In this document: positions 21,836 through 29,914 of the stretch, in pieces
Layout: each line of letters opens with the position of its first letter
Position numbering within the stretch: the stretch's first letter is position 1
Made by a program: the position numbers and the translations under genes
The notes under the pieces: model-generated
Told to the model about the DNA's origin: nothing
The model's database searches: none
What the model saw: only the letters and a program-made list of their open reading frames with translations
Origin: Streptomyces sp. H27-C3
GTDB lineage: Bacteria > Actinomycetota > Actinomycetes > Streptomycetales > Streptomycetaceae
Assembly (NCBI RefSeq): GCF_030063415.1
Contig: NZ_JASITA010000050.1
Span: forward strand, 14,885-48,678
Reading direction: 5' to 3'
Length of the DNA: 33,794 bases

Positions 21836-22271
21836 AAGTGTTCCACACCACTGCGCCTCAGCACTTCATCCGTCCTGCCTCCGTCCCGTCTCAAGCGACC
21901 CGCCCCAATCTCACTAAAGGCGATCCAATTCGGGCCCGCGTCCCACCTGTCGGGTCCCAGACAGGTCGAGGCACCGCGTCGCACTGACCTGCGGTGTCTC
22001 GACTTGTGCGGGACGACACCGCAGGGCCTGGCGTCCATCCGTAGGCCGTTGACCTGCGTGCCTACAGAACTCCGGGACTGCCCACACTTCGCCGGGACCG
22101 GACATCGCCGAACCTGCTCCGCGACTGGCCACCGTGGGACGAACCTCGGTTTGTCGAGTCACCCGCCTGATTACGGCCTGATGCCGACCCGGAAGGCCGT
22201 AAGCACCAGCACCACCAGACTGATGGGTCAAGGGGATCCGCCCCCCCTTCCCATACGCTTGCCTCGCCAGG
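21836..22271. other. Intergenic stretch, no gene seen
   Basis: Between the divergent XRE and PadR genes. A weak inverted repeat TACGGCCT...AGGCCGTA (about 22172-22201) is the only structure noted; open frames here have no family character. Confidence 0.4.
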
Positions 22272-22284
22272 TATCTTGCATCGC

Positions 22285-22659
22285 ATGGAACCAGGTGATT
22301 CGGCCAAACAGGCCCGGGCAGCCGCCCAGCTGCGCAAGGGCGTCCTGGAGTACTGCGTACTCGCCCTGATGCGGGACCGCCCCCGCTACGGCGTGGAACT
22401 CCTCCACGCCCTGGAGGACTCCGGCGCCCTGGCCACCAGCCAGGGCACGGTCTACCCGCTGCTCTCCCGGCTCCGCCGCGACGACCTGGTCACCACCACC
22501 TGGCAGGAATCCGTCTCCGGACCACCCCGTCGCTACTACGCGCTCACCGACAGCGGCCGGGCCGCGCTCGACGAGTTCACCCGCGTCTGGCCCGGCTTCC
22601 GCAACGCCGTCGACGCCTTCCTGACCACCCCACACCCCTCCACCGGAGACCTCACATGA
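22285..22659 (+). CDS. PadR-family transcriptional regulator
   Basis: Small winged-helix repressor, about 124 aa. The domain covers residues 15-105 with QLRKGVLEYCVLALMRDRPRYG and the wing-helix segment SQGTVYPLLSRLRRDDLV, then PRRYYALTDSGRAAL, all classic for PadR. The ATG at 22285 follows a TATCTT box (22272-22277) by only 7 nt and has no ribosome site, so the mRNA may be leaderless; a TTG at 22276 is an alternative start. The stop overlaps the next ATG (ATGA), so it is coupled to the HAAS-domain protein, a common PadR partnership in which the membrane protein is the likely controlled function. Confidence 0.92.
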   Translation: MEPGDSAKQARAAAQLRKGVLEYCVLALMRDRPRYGVELLHALEDSGALATSQGTVYPLLSRLRRDDLVTTTWQESVSGPPRRYYALTDSGRAALDEFTRVWPGFRNAVDAFLTTPHPSTGDLT

Positions 22660-23255
22660 AGACCTCTGCCGACCCCGTACGCGACTACCTCTGCGCCGTC
22701 GAGCGCGAGGGCTCCGCACTCCCCGCCGACCGTCGCCAGGAACTCCTCGCCGACCTCACCGAACACATCGAGGTGACGCGCGCCGAACGCCCCGACGCCG
22801 CGATCGGCGAGATCCTCGCGGAGTTGGGGGACCCCCGCACGATCGCGGCAACGGCGCTGGCCGAGGCGGGGAACGGGGCTGCCGGGGCCTCGCTCCGGGA
22901 CGGTGTCGGCGCACCCGCCCGGCGCGGCAAGGTGCACCCGCTGGTCCCGCTCCTGATGCTCACCCTCCCGTTCGTCTTCGCGACGGTCCTCCCCCACGTC
23001 CCCGCCGCACAGTTCTGCAGCACCTTGTTCCGCGTCATCGGCGCGGTGCTGCTCTGCACCTCGGTGCACTGGACCTCGGTCCAGAAGACCACTGGCGTTC
23101 TGCTCACCGCCGTCCTGCCGACCGTCGCCATCAGCATCTGGATCTCATCCAGCGGCGGCCCGGCGGGCGACGCCACGCCCCTCCTGGCCAACCTGGTAAC
23201 ACTCGCCCTGCTGGCCGGCACGGCAGCATGGCTCTGGCGGGTCCGCCGCGCCTGA
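22656..23255 (+). CDS. HAAS-domain membrane protein paired with PadR
   Basis: A 199-aa protein with an N-terminal cytoplasmic HAAS-type helical domain (about 5-72; RQELLADLTEHIEV, GEILAELGDPRTIAA) and about four C-terminal membrane helices (about 90-110, 113-130, 138-155 and 170-190). HAAS proteins are usually coupled to PadR regulators, as here by a 4-nt ATGA overlap. They probably act as sensors or anti-factors of envelope state; the exact function is unknown. Confidence 0.8.
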   Translation: MKTSADPVRDYLCAVEREGSALPADRRQELLADLTEHIEVTRAERPDAAIGEILAELGDPRTIAATALAEAGNGAAGASLRDGVGAPARRGKVHPLVPLLMLTLPFVFATVLPHVPAAQFCSTLFRVIGAVLLCTSVHWTSVQKTTGVLLTAVLPTVAISIWISSSGGPAGDATPLLANLVTLALLAGTAAWLWRVRRA

Positions 23256-23325
23256 GAAGCTGTTTCCGGTCTGCGGGTTTGTCGAGAGCCGTTGGGCGAC
23301 TGGTGCGGTGACGGAGGGCGGCCGA

Positions 23326-23547
23326 TCAGCGGGTGACGCGGCGGGTCATGGGGGTGATGGCGGCCCAGGTGATGAGGGTTTCGGAGTGCTGGACGAGCCG
23401 TTCGTAGTCGCGGGCATGGCGGCGGGCGTTCATCATCCAGGCCAGCGAGCGTTCGACGACGCAGCGGCGGGCGATGACGACGAAGCCGGTGGTGTCCTTG
23501 GGCCTGCTGACGGTCTTGATCGTCAGGTTGCTGCGGCCCACCCCGGA
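23326..23547 (-). pseudogene. C-terminal remnant of an IS5-like transposase
   Basis: Reads TIKTVSRPKDTTGFVVIARR, CVVERSLAWMMNARRHARDY and ends LITWAAITPMTRRVTR. The R-W/C-V-V-E-R-(S/T)-x-(A/G)-W signature with the catalytic Glu is the C-terminal end of DDE transposases of the IS5 group common in Streptomyces. The preceding three quarters of the protein, with both catalytic Asp residues, are missing: identity is lost at about 23547. It marks an old insertion between the PadR/HAAS pair and the hydrolase. Confidence 0.8.
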
Positions 23548-23898
23548 GGTCTTCGGTGAAGACGTACCACGTGGAGCAGATTCCGTGAGACGCGGCCAGT
23601 AACGACCTCACCCGGTTCCGCCGGTCTCAACGAAACTGCTCTGCCCGGCTCAGGGCCCTGACATCGAGCAGATTCAATGAGATGAGACAGGACATCTCCC
23701 CGATGTGTAGGCAGTCCCGCTCTTCTGTAGGCAAGTACGAACTTGCCTACAGAAGAACGGGACCCAGCCATGCGGGCACCCCTTCGAGGCACCAGCCGCA
23801 CATGGGTCAGCACCGCCATCGAGACCACGGCCAGACATATCGAAGCCCTCTTGAACCCTTGATCTTGTTCCGAAGATCGTTCTGTTGGAGGCTGAGGC
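23548..23898. other. Scar region between IS remnant and hydrolase
   Basis: No supported gene, apart from a 30-codon frame from ATG 23770 ending in TGA that has no recognisable family. Contains the long palindrome at 23714-23763 and probably the hydrolase promoter. Confidence 0.4.
23714..23763. promoter_or_regulatory. Long palindrome upstream of the hydrolase (TetR-type operator?)
   Basis: TCTTCTGTAGGCAAGT (23721-23736), ACGA, ACTTGCCTACAGAAGA (23741-23756) is perfect over 16 bp. It extends outward to 23-bp arms with one mismatch. A further half-site GTGTAGGCAGT lies at 23705-23715. The TGTAGGCAAGT half-site is operator-like for TetR-family repressors; the arms are long enough to form a hairpin too. 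No regulator gene remains beside it. Confidence 0.6.
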
Positions 23899-24753
23899 AT
23901 GCGGAATCTGCCGACATTCGTTTTTGTTCATGGGGCCTTCGCGAATTCGTTCTCGTTCGCGCCACTGCAGGCCGAGCTCGCCTTGCTCGGGCACCGCTCG
24001 GTCGCGGTCGACCTTCCGGGGCACGGATTCGAGGCGACCTTCCCCGTGACGTACCAGGCTCCCCAGGATCTCGACGCACTCGCCGCAGAACCGGGGCGCA
24101 TCAAGGGAGTCACGCTCGCCGACAATGCCGCCCGCGTGATCGAAATCCTCGAACGGGCCAAGCGGAACGGGCCCACCATCCTCGTCGCCCACAGCAGGGG
24201 CGGCATCACGACCACCGCCGTCGCCAACGCCCGGCCCGAGCTGATCGACCGGATCGCTTACGTCTCCGCCTGGTGCCCCGTCGACCTGGACGTGAGCGAC
24301 TACTACACCCAGCCGGAGATGGCGGACGTCGACGCGGGAGCCTTCGCTGCCACGCTCGTCGGGAACCCGGCCGAACTCGGTCTGCTCCGGACCAACTTCC
24401 GCACCGCCGACCCGGCGGCGCTCGCCGCGTTCAAGCGAGCGTTAGCCGCCGACCTCACCGATGACGAGTTCCGGACCTTCCTGAATTCCTTCCAGCCTGA
24501 TGAGAACCTGGACGCCGGTACGTCCGCCGACCGGGCACAGGCCACGACCTGGGGCCGGATTCCCAAGACCTATGTGCGCCTGGCCGCCGATGCCAGCGTT
24601 CCGCTCGCCGTGCAGGACCGCATGATTCGCGAAGCCGACGCGCTCACACCCGACAACCCCTTCGACGTCCGGACACTCAAGGGGAGTCATCTGCGCTGGC
24701 TCGTCCACCCGAAGCCCGCCGCCGAGCTGCTCGCAAACCTCGCGGCGCGCTGA
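23899..24753 (+). CDS. Alpha/beta hydrolase with a TTA codon
   Basis: Soluble hydrolase of the alpha/beta fold, 284 aa; the substrate is unknown. Seen: the oxyanion-hole segment TFVFVHGAFANS (6-17), nucleophile S99 in ILVAHSRGG, and the catalytic His, probably H264 in KGSHLRWLVHP. This type resembles small esterases or salicylate-esterase-like proteins found beside MFS exporters. The ATG at 23899 follows GTTGGAGGCTGAGGC. Residue 182 is coded by TTA (24442-24444), which in Streptomyces needs the bldA tRNA. Base composition before the gene is lower in GC than its surroundings. The next gene, an MFS exporter, has lost its first half at the hydrolase 3' end. Confidence 0.88.
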   Translation: MRNLPTFVFVHGAFANSFSFAPLQAELALLGHRSVAVDLPGHGFEATFPVTYQAPQDLDALAAEPGRIKGVTLADNAARVIEILERAKRNGPTILVAHSRGGITTTAVANARPELIDRIAYVSAWCPVDLDVSDYYTQPEMADVDAGAFAATLVGNPAELGLLRTNFRTADPAALAAFKRALAADLTDDEFRTFLNSFQPDENLDAGTSADRAQATTWGRIPKTYVRLAADASVPLAVQDRMIREADALTPDNPFDVRTLKGSHLRWLVHPKPAAELLANLAAR

Positions 24754-24754
24754 C

Positions 24755-25555
24755 ACTCCACTACACCTCCAGGGCAAGGCGATCACCGTCGTCATGACCG
24801 GCATACCGGTCGCGCTGGCGCTGGGTGTGCCCGCGGGGACCTTCCTCGGCGAGGCGCTCGGCTGGCGGGTGACGTTCGCGCTGATGACCGTGATCGCCGT
24901 GGTCGTGATCGGCTGGATCAGGGTCTCGGTCCCCGACCACCCCGGGCAGCGCGCGGAGGCCAGGACCCCAATGCTGCGGACTCTCGCCCTGCCCGGCGTG
25001 GCACCCGTCCTGTTCGTCACCCTGGTCTTCGTACTCGCCCACACCATCCTCTACGCCTACATCGCGCCGTTCCTCAACGGCCTCGGCATGGGCCGCTCGA
25101 CCGGGCTCGTCCTGCTGGTCTTCGGCCTCGCGTCCCTGGTCAGCATCTGGATCGTGGGCGCGCACATCGACCGCCGGCTGCGCACGCTCACCATCGCCGG
25201 CACGGTCCTGTTCGCCGTGGCGGCCACGATCCTGGCGGTGCTCGCCGACAGCCCCGCCCTGGTCTACGCCGCGGTGACGCTGTGGGGGCTCGGATTCGGC
25301 GGCGTGCCCACCCTGCTCCAGACCGCCGTGGCCGATGCGGGCGGCGAGTCCGCGGACGCCGCGCAAGCCATGCTCGTAACGCTGTGGAACGCGGCGATGG
25401 CGGGCGGCGGAGTCGTCGGCGGGATCCTCCTCGACCGCCTGGGCGCCACCTCCTTCCCCTGGGCCGTCCTGGCTCTGCTGGCACCGGTGTTGGCCGTGGT
25501 CGTCGTCGCCCGCATCCACGGCTTTCCGGGCGGGCGTGTACGTACGACGTCCTGA
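24755..25555 (+). pseudogene. MFS transporter lacking its N-terminal half
   Basis: In frame from 24755 it reads LQGKAITVVMTGIPVALALG, corresponding to helix 5 of a DHA-type MFS protein (RGRAxxVVxxGxPVAxxLG), and continues through about seven more helices to a normal C-terminus (HGFPGGRVRTTS). About 130 residues with helices 1-4 and the GxLaDrxGrr loop are gone; the junction lies directly at the hydrolase stop. An ATG at 24794 could start a truncated product, but it would be unlikely to transport. The intact 3' half argues for a single deletion. Confidence 0.72.
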
Positions 25556-25668
25556 ACCCGGGCTTCCCGGCGGGCGGCGCGCACGTACAGCATCCTGAAC
25601 TGGCGCGTCCGCCCGTACGGCGGCGCCGCGTCGCCGGTCACTCGTTCGGACGGGACCCGGGGAAGCGT

Positions 25669-25699
25669 TTGACCTCAAGAATGGTTGAGGTTCTAGCGT
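25669..25699 (+). promoter_or_regulatory. SoxR-like box in the ABC exporter promoter
   Basis: TTGACC (25669-25674), a 19-bp spacer, TAGCGT (25694-25699). The spacer contains CCTCAAGAATGGTTGAGG (25673-25690), the SoxR operator pattern CCTCAAG-N4-CTTGAGG with one change. An over-long 19-bp spacer is the mark of MerR-family activated promoters. Confidence 0.75.
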
Positions 25700-25768
25700 T
25701 CGTTGTGCGCCCCGGGCCACGCCGGCCGACGGGCACCGCGTCGGCCCATCAGATTTCGGAGGCACCCC

Positions 25769-27658
25769 ATGGACATGGAAGTCACCGCGTGGACATCGCT
25801 GCACAGCGCGATGAACGCTCAGCAGGACCGCAGGCCCTTCTCCCGGGCCACCCTGCGCCGCATTGCCTCCTTCGCCCGCCCGCACCGGCGGCAGCTCTAC
25901 CAGTTCCTGGTGCTCAGCGTGGTCACCGCCCTGCTCGCGGTGGCCACTCCGGTGCTCGCCGGCCGTGTCGTGGACGCGATCGTCCGGGGCAAGGAGTCCG
26001 GCACGGTCACCCGGATCGCGCTGCTCATCGCCGTCATCGCCGTCGCCGAGGCGGGGCTCGGTCTGCTCACCCGCAGGCTGTCTGCCACCCTCGGCGAAGG
26101 GCTGATTCTCGACCTGCGCACGGCGGTGTTCGACCACGTCCAGCGGATGCCGGTCGCCTTCTTCACCCGTACCCGCACCGGCGCGCTCGTCAGCCGGCTC
26201 AACAATGACGTCATCGGCGCCCAACGGGCCTTCAGCAACACCCTGTCCGGCGTCGTCTCCAACCTCGTCACCCTGCTGCTGACCCTCGCCGTGATGCTCA
26301 GCATCTCCTGGCAGATCACCGTGCTCGCGCTGGTCCTGCTGCCGGTGTTCGTCATTCCCGCCCGCCGGATGGGCGCCCGGATGGCGAAGCTCCAGCGCGA
26401 GGCCGCCGATCTCAACGCGGCCATGGGGACGCAGATGACCGAGCGGTTCTCCGCCCCCGGCGCGACCCTCGTCAAGCTCTTCGGGCGGCCCGCCGACGAG
26501 TCCACCGAGTTCGCGGCGCGCGCCCGGCGGGTGCGCGACATCGGCATCCGTACGGCCATGGCCCAGTCCACCTTCATCACCGCGCTCACCCTGGTGTCCG
26601 CCCTGGCGCTCGCCCTGGTCTACGGCCTCGGCGGCTTCTACGCCCTGCACGGCAGCCTCGAACCGGGCGCGGTCGTCGCCCTCGCCCTGCTCCTCACCCG
26701 CCTCTACGCCCCGCTGACCGCGCTGGCCGGCGCCCGGGTCGAGGTGATGAGCGCCCTGGTGAGCTTCGAGCGGGTCTTCGAGATCCTCGGCCTGAAGCCG
26801 CTGATCGCCGAGAAGCCGGACGCCCGCCGGGTGCCGGACGGGCCGGTGTCCGTGGAGTTCGACCAGGTCTCCTTCGCCTACCCGTCCGCCGACAAGGTCT
26901 CCCTGGCCTCCCTGGAGGACGTCGCGACGCTGGACGCCCGCGGCGGCACGGATGTTCTGCACGGTGTCTCCTTCCGCGCCGAGCCCGGCAAGATGGTCGC
27001 CCTGGTCGGCTCCTCCGGCGCGGGCAAGTCCACGATCGCGCAGCTCCTGCCGCGCCTGTACGACGCCGACGCGGGGGCGGTGCGGCTCAACGGCGTCGAC
27101 GTGCGCGACCTGAGCGCCGACTCGATCCGCGAGACCCTGGGCATGGTCACCCAGGACGGGCACCTCTTCCACGAGTCGGTCCGCGCCAACCTGCTCCTCG
27201 CCCGGCCCGACGCCACCGAGGAGGACATCTGGGACGCCCTGCGCCGCTCCCGCCTCGACGACCTGGTGGCCGCGCTGCCCGACGGCCTGGACACCGTCGT
27301 CGGCGAACGCGGCTACCGCTTCTCCGGCGGCGAACGGCAGCGGCTGACCATCGCCCGGCTGCTGCTGGCCCGCCAGCGGGTCGTCATCCTCGACGAGGCG
27401 ACCGCCCACCTCGACTCCACCTCCGAGGCAGCCGTCCAGGAGGCCCTGGCGGAGGCACTGGAGGGCCGGACCGCCGTGGTGATCGCGCACCGGCTCTCGA
27501 CCGTACGGGCCGCGGATCTGATCCTGGTCGTCGAGGACGGCCGGGTCGTGGAACGCGGCACCCACACGGAGCTGCTGGCGGTCGGCGGCCGGTACGAGGA
27601 GCTGTACCGCACGCAGTTCGACCGCCCGGAGGCGGAGGAGCCGCAGGCCGTGCGCTGA
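25769..27658 (+). CDS. ABC exporter, fused permease-ATPase half-transporter
   Basis: Membrane exporter, 629 aa, working as a dimer. The N-terminal ABC transmembrane domain (about 35-330) has six helices. The ATPase domain (about 370-610) has Walker A GSSGAGKST (about 413), a Q-loop in MVTQDGHLF, signature FSGGERQRL (about 518; LSGGQ in most relatives), Walker B VVILDEATAHLD (about 538) and H-loop AHRLST (about 573). An extra stretch near DKVSLASLEDVATLDARG lies between the A-loop strand and Walker A. The ATG at 25769 has a GGAGG 8 nt upstream. The SoxR-like promoter predicts induction by redox-cycling compounds. From memory, an ABC transporter (SCO7008) is in the S. coelicolor SoxR regulon. 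Confidence 0.95.
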   Translation: MDMEVTAWTSLHSAMNAQQDRRPFSRATLRRIASFARPHRRQLYQFLVLSVVTALLAVATPVLAGRVVDAIVRGKESGTVTRIALLIAVIAVAEAGLGLLTRRLSATLGEGLILDLRTAVFDHVQRMPVAFFTRTRTGALVSRLNNDVIGAQRAFSNTLSGVVSNLVTLLLTLAVMLSISWQITVLALVLLPVFVIPARRMGARMAKLQREAADLNAAMGTQMTERFSAPGATLVKLFGRPADESTEFAARARRVRDIGIRTAMAQSTFITALTLVSALALALVYGLGGFYALHGSLEPGAVVALALLLTRLYAPLTALAGARVEVMSALVSFERVFEILGLKPLIAEKPDARRVPDGPVSVEFDQVSFAYPSADKVSLASLEDVATLDARGGTDVLHGVSFRAEPGKMVALVGSSGAGKSTIAQLLPRLYDADAGAVRLNGVDVRDLSADSIRETLGMVTQDGHLFHESVRANLLLARPDATEEDIWDALRRSRLDDLVAALPDGLDTVVGERGYRFSGGERQRLTIARLLLARQRVVILDEATAHLDSTSEAAVQEALAEALEGRTAVVIAHRLSTVRAADLILVVEDGRVVERGTHTELLAVGGRYEELYRTQFDRPEAEEPQAVR

Positions 27659-27759
27659 GGCCGACGACCGCCACCGGACACTCCGGATGTCACATTCTCC
27701 CGTCGCGGCCCGTCGAAGCCGTGAAGGCAGGCGCGGCACCGGGCCGATACGCCGTCGGC

Positions 27760-29298
27760 TCAGGGGCGCAGCGGTGGGAAGCCGACCGTGCGCCACAGCG
27801 GCCGGGCGTCGATGGGCGGCAGTGTCTCGGCCGTGCCCCAGACCCGTACAGGGGTCGGGCCTGGGGGGTCGGTCGGGGCTGCGGGGGTGAGAGGTTCCCA
27901 GCCCGGGTCGCCGGTCGTGGCGTACGCCGCCCACGCCGCCACCATCCGGTGCGACAGCTCGTGGTCGGCGGGGGTCGGCGGCCCGCCGACGAGGAAGTGC
28001 AGATTCTCGTCGGCGAGGTTACCGAAGGCGAAGGGGAGGTCCGCGCAGTGCCAGGCGCGGACCTCCCCTTCGCCTTCCCCTTCGCCTTCTGCGCCGGTCC
28101 GCTGCCGGACGAAGCGGGACAGGAAGGCCCGGCCGCCCGCCTTCGCGTGCTGTTCGGCGAGTCGCGTGCTGTATTCGCCGAACAGCAGGTCGCCGAGAAT
28201 CGCGAGATGGAGGTCGTGCGGCGGAGCGTCCGGCATGAGCGCGCGGTAGCCCGGTACGACCGTGTCGGGCAGCCCGAAGTCCTGTGAGAAGGCGGTCAGT
28301 TGTGCGTCGGTAGTGACCTTGGCGCTGCTGCCGACCGCATCCATCAGCCAGTACTCCCGCGTGGTGTGGCAGACCAGCAGGTCCACCTCGCGGGCCGCGC
28401 CCGTGGCCACCGTGGCCAGGGGGTCGGCAGGGAGTAGGTCCCCGTCGGCGACCGGGCCGTAGAGCACGGGGTTGTAGTGGCGGAACCCGGCGGCGGGGTC
28501 CTTCCGGTACTGGTCGGTGACCTGGTCGGAGGCGGTGACCAGGGCGTGCGGGGAAGCGGACAGCAGTCCCGCCGCCGTGGCCGGGACCCCTGCCGCGGCT
28601 GCGACCCTCCCGGTGGTCTCGGCGGCGAGCTCGGCCGAGTAGCAGGGGCCGACGGCGCTGTGGGCGATGGCCCGGCGGAACAGTCCGCGCGCCCGGTCCG
28701 TCCCCATCAGGCTGGCGACCGAGGCCGCACCGGAGGACTGCCCGGCCACCGTGACGTTGTCGGGGTCGCCGCCGAAGCCCGCGATGTTGTCGGCGACCCA
28801 CCGCAGGGCGGCGACCTGGTCGAGCAGGCCCCGGTTGTCCGGGAACGGGGGGTCCATGAGCGTGCCGTCGGCAGGCAGGTGCCCGAAGCCCTCGAAGCCG
28901 AGCCGGTAGTTGAGGGTGACGACGACCAGCCCGGCGCGGGCCAGCGCGGCGCCGTCGAAGTCGGGCTGCGCGGAGGATCCGAAGGTGTACGCCCCGCCGT
29001 GGATCCACACCAGGACCGCCAGGCCACCGGCGCCCTGCGGTGTCCAGACGTTGAGCGTGAGGATGTCCTCCTCGCCGGGCGACCAGTGCGGCGCACCCGG
29101 CAGCCGTGCCGACTGCGGTGCGATCGGGCCGAAACCGGCACAGTCCCGCACGCCGGACCAGGGCCGGGGCGGGCGTGGCTCGCGGAAGCGATTGACGCCG
29201 AAAGGCGGTGCGGCGTAAGGGATCCCGAGTACCGCGGCGACATCGGGGGCCGGCCGAAAGCCCCGTACGGACCCGGCCGTTGTCCCGAATACGTCCAT
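27760..29298 (-). CDS. Type B carboxylesterase
   Basis: Serine hydrolase of the carboxylesterase/para-nitrobenzyl-esterase family, 512 aa, probably cytoplasmic (no signal peptide). Seen: IPYAAPPFGVNRFREP at the N-terminus, EEDILTLNVWTP, the oxyanion hole VWIHGGAYTFGS (98-109), the nucleophile S188 in VAGQSSGAAS, and the catalytic His in WHCADLPFAFGN near residue 425. Just before that His is an insert of EGEGEGEGE coded by DNA that forms a 22-bp perfect hairpin. The ATG at 29298 is the first possible start with family character. Divergent from the deazaflavin-dependent oxidoreductase. The substrate is unknown. Confidence 0.93.
   Translation of the reverse strand: MDVFGTTAGSVRGFRPAPDVAAVLGIPYAAPPFGVNRFREPRPPRPWSGVRDCAGFGPIAPQSARLPGAPHWSPGEEDILTLNVWTPQGAGGLAVLVWIHGGAYTFGSSAQPDFDGAALARAGLVVVTLNYRLGFEGFGHLPADGTLMDPPFPDNRGLLDQVAALRWVADNIAGFGGDPDNVTVAGQSSGAASVASLMGTDRARGLFRRAIAHSAVGPCYSAELAAETTGRVAAAAGVPATAAGLLSASPHALVTASDQVTDQYRKDPAAGFRHYNPVLYGPVADGDLLPADPLATVATGAAREVDLLVCHTTREYWLMDAVGSSAKVTTDAQLTAFSQDFGLPDTVVPGYRALMPDAPPHDLHLAILGDLLFGEYSTRLAEQHAKAGGRAFLSRFVRQRTGAEGEGEGEGEVRAWHCADLPFAFGNLADENLHFLVGGPPTPADHELSHRMVAAWAAYATTGDPGWEPLTPAAPTDPPGPTPVRVWGTAETLPPIDARPLWRTVGFPPLRP
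28024..28077. repeat. Perfect 22-bp inverted repeat inside the carboxylesterase gene
   Basis: Arms 28024-28045 and 28056-28077 are exact reverse complements with a 10-nt loop, and the right arm runs on into CCCCTTCGCCTTC repeats. In protein terms it spans the EGEGEGEGE insert and the conserved His motif. Confidence 0.85.
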
Positions 29299-29391
29299 CG
29301 TGCTTCCTCTCGGCGCCCGGCCCTGCCCGGCGCTGTCCGGTACTTTTCAAACAGCCAGCCAGCAGCGAGCGAGCACGAGTAGGAGAAATAT

Positions 29392-29841
29392 GTGACGCAG
29401 AACGACGACGGCGGTGCGGTCGCGATCAGCCCCACAGGCTGGGTCGCGCAACAGGCAGAACTTTACGAGAAGTCCGGCGGCACCAAGGGCACCACCATCC
29501 AGGGCGTCCCCTGCCTCCTGCTGGACTACGTCGGCCGGCGCAGTGGTGCGACGCGGCGCACGGTGCTGATCTACGGGCGTGACGGCGAGGACCACCTGAT
29601 CGTGGCGTCGAACGGCGGCTCCGACAACCACCCGCTGTGGTTCCTCAACCTTGAGGCCAACCCCGACGTCCAACTCCGCGTCGGGACCGAGCGGTTCGCT
29701 GCCCGCGCCGAAACACTCTCCGCCGAGGACAAGGCCCGGGTGTGGCCGCACCTGGTGGAGCTGTTCCCGACGTACGCCGACTACGAGAAGAAGAGCAGCC
29801 GCGACATTCCGGTCGTGCGGCTGCGACGTACGGCCGGCTGA
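29392..29841 (+). CDS. Deazaflavin (F420)-dependent oxidoreductase, DDN family
   Basis: Small split-barrel oxidoreductase of 149 aa using reduced cofactor F420, related to the mycobacterial nitroreductase Ddn. Seen: an N-terminal amphipathic helix, LLDYVGRRSGATRRTVLIYG (the cofactor-phosphate region of the family), LIVASNGGSDNHPLWFLNLEANPDVQL (nearly invariant in the family) and the closing FPTYADYEKKSSRDIPVVRL. The GTG at 29392 has AGGAGA upstream. Members reduce quinones and nitroaromatics and protect against oxidative stress, in keeping with the SoxR-type genes nearby. The natural substrate is unknown. Confidence 0.93.
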   Translation: MTQNDDGGAVAISPTGWVAQQAELYEKSGGTKGTTIQGVPCLLLDYVGRRSGATRRTVLIYGRDGEDHLIVASNGGSDNHPLWFLNLEANPDVQLRVGTERFAARAETLSAEDKARVWPHLVELFPTYADYEKKSSRDIPVVRLRRTAG

Positions 29842-29914
29842 GGCGAGGGCCGGAGAGGGGGTCGCCCCGAGAGGGAATCGTCCCGAGAGCGCTGCGGCGA
29901 CTCCCTCAACTCGC

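Noticed and set aside
24761..27934. A 1057-codon open frame on the minus strand
   Set aside because: It is antisense to the MFS remnant and the ABC exporter, with Asp/Gly/His-rich low-complexity composition and no domain. Typical GC-bias shadow of real genes.
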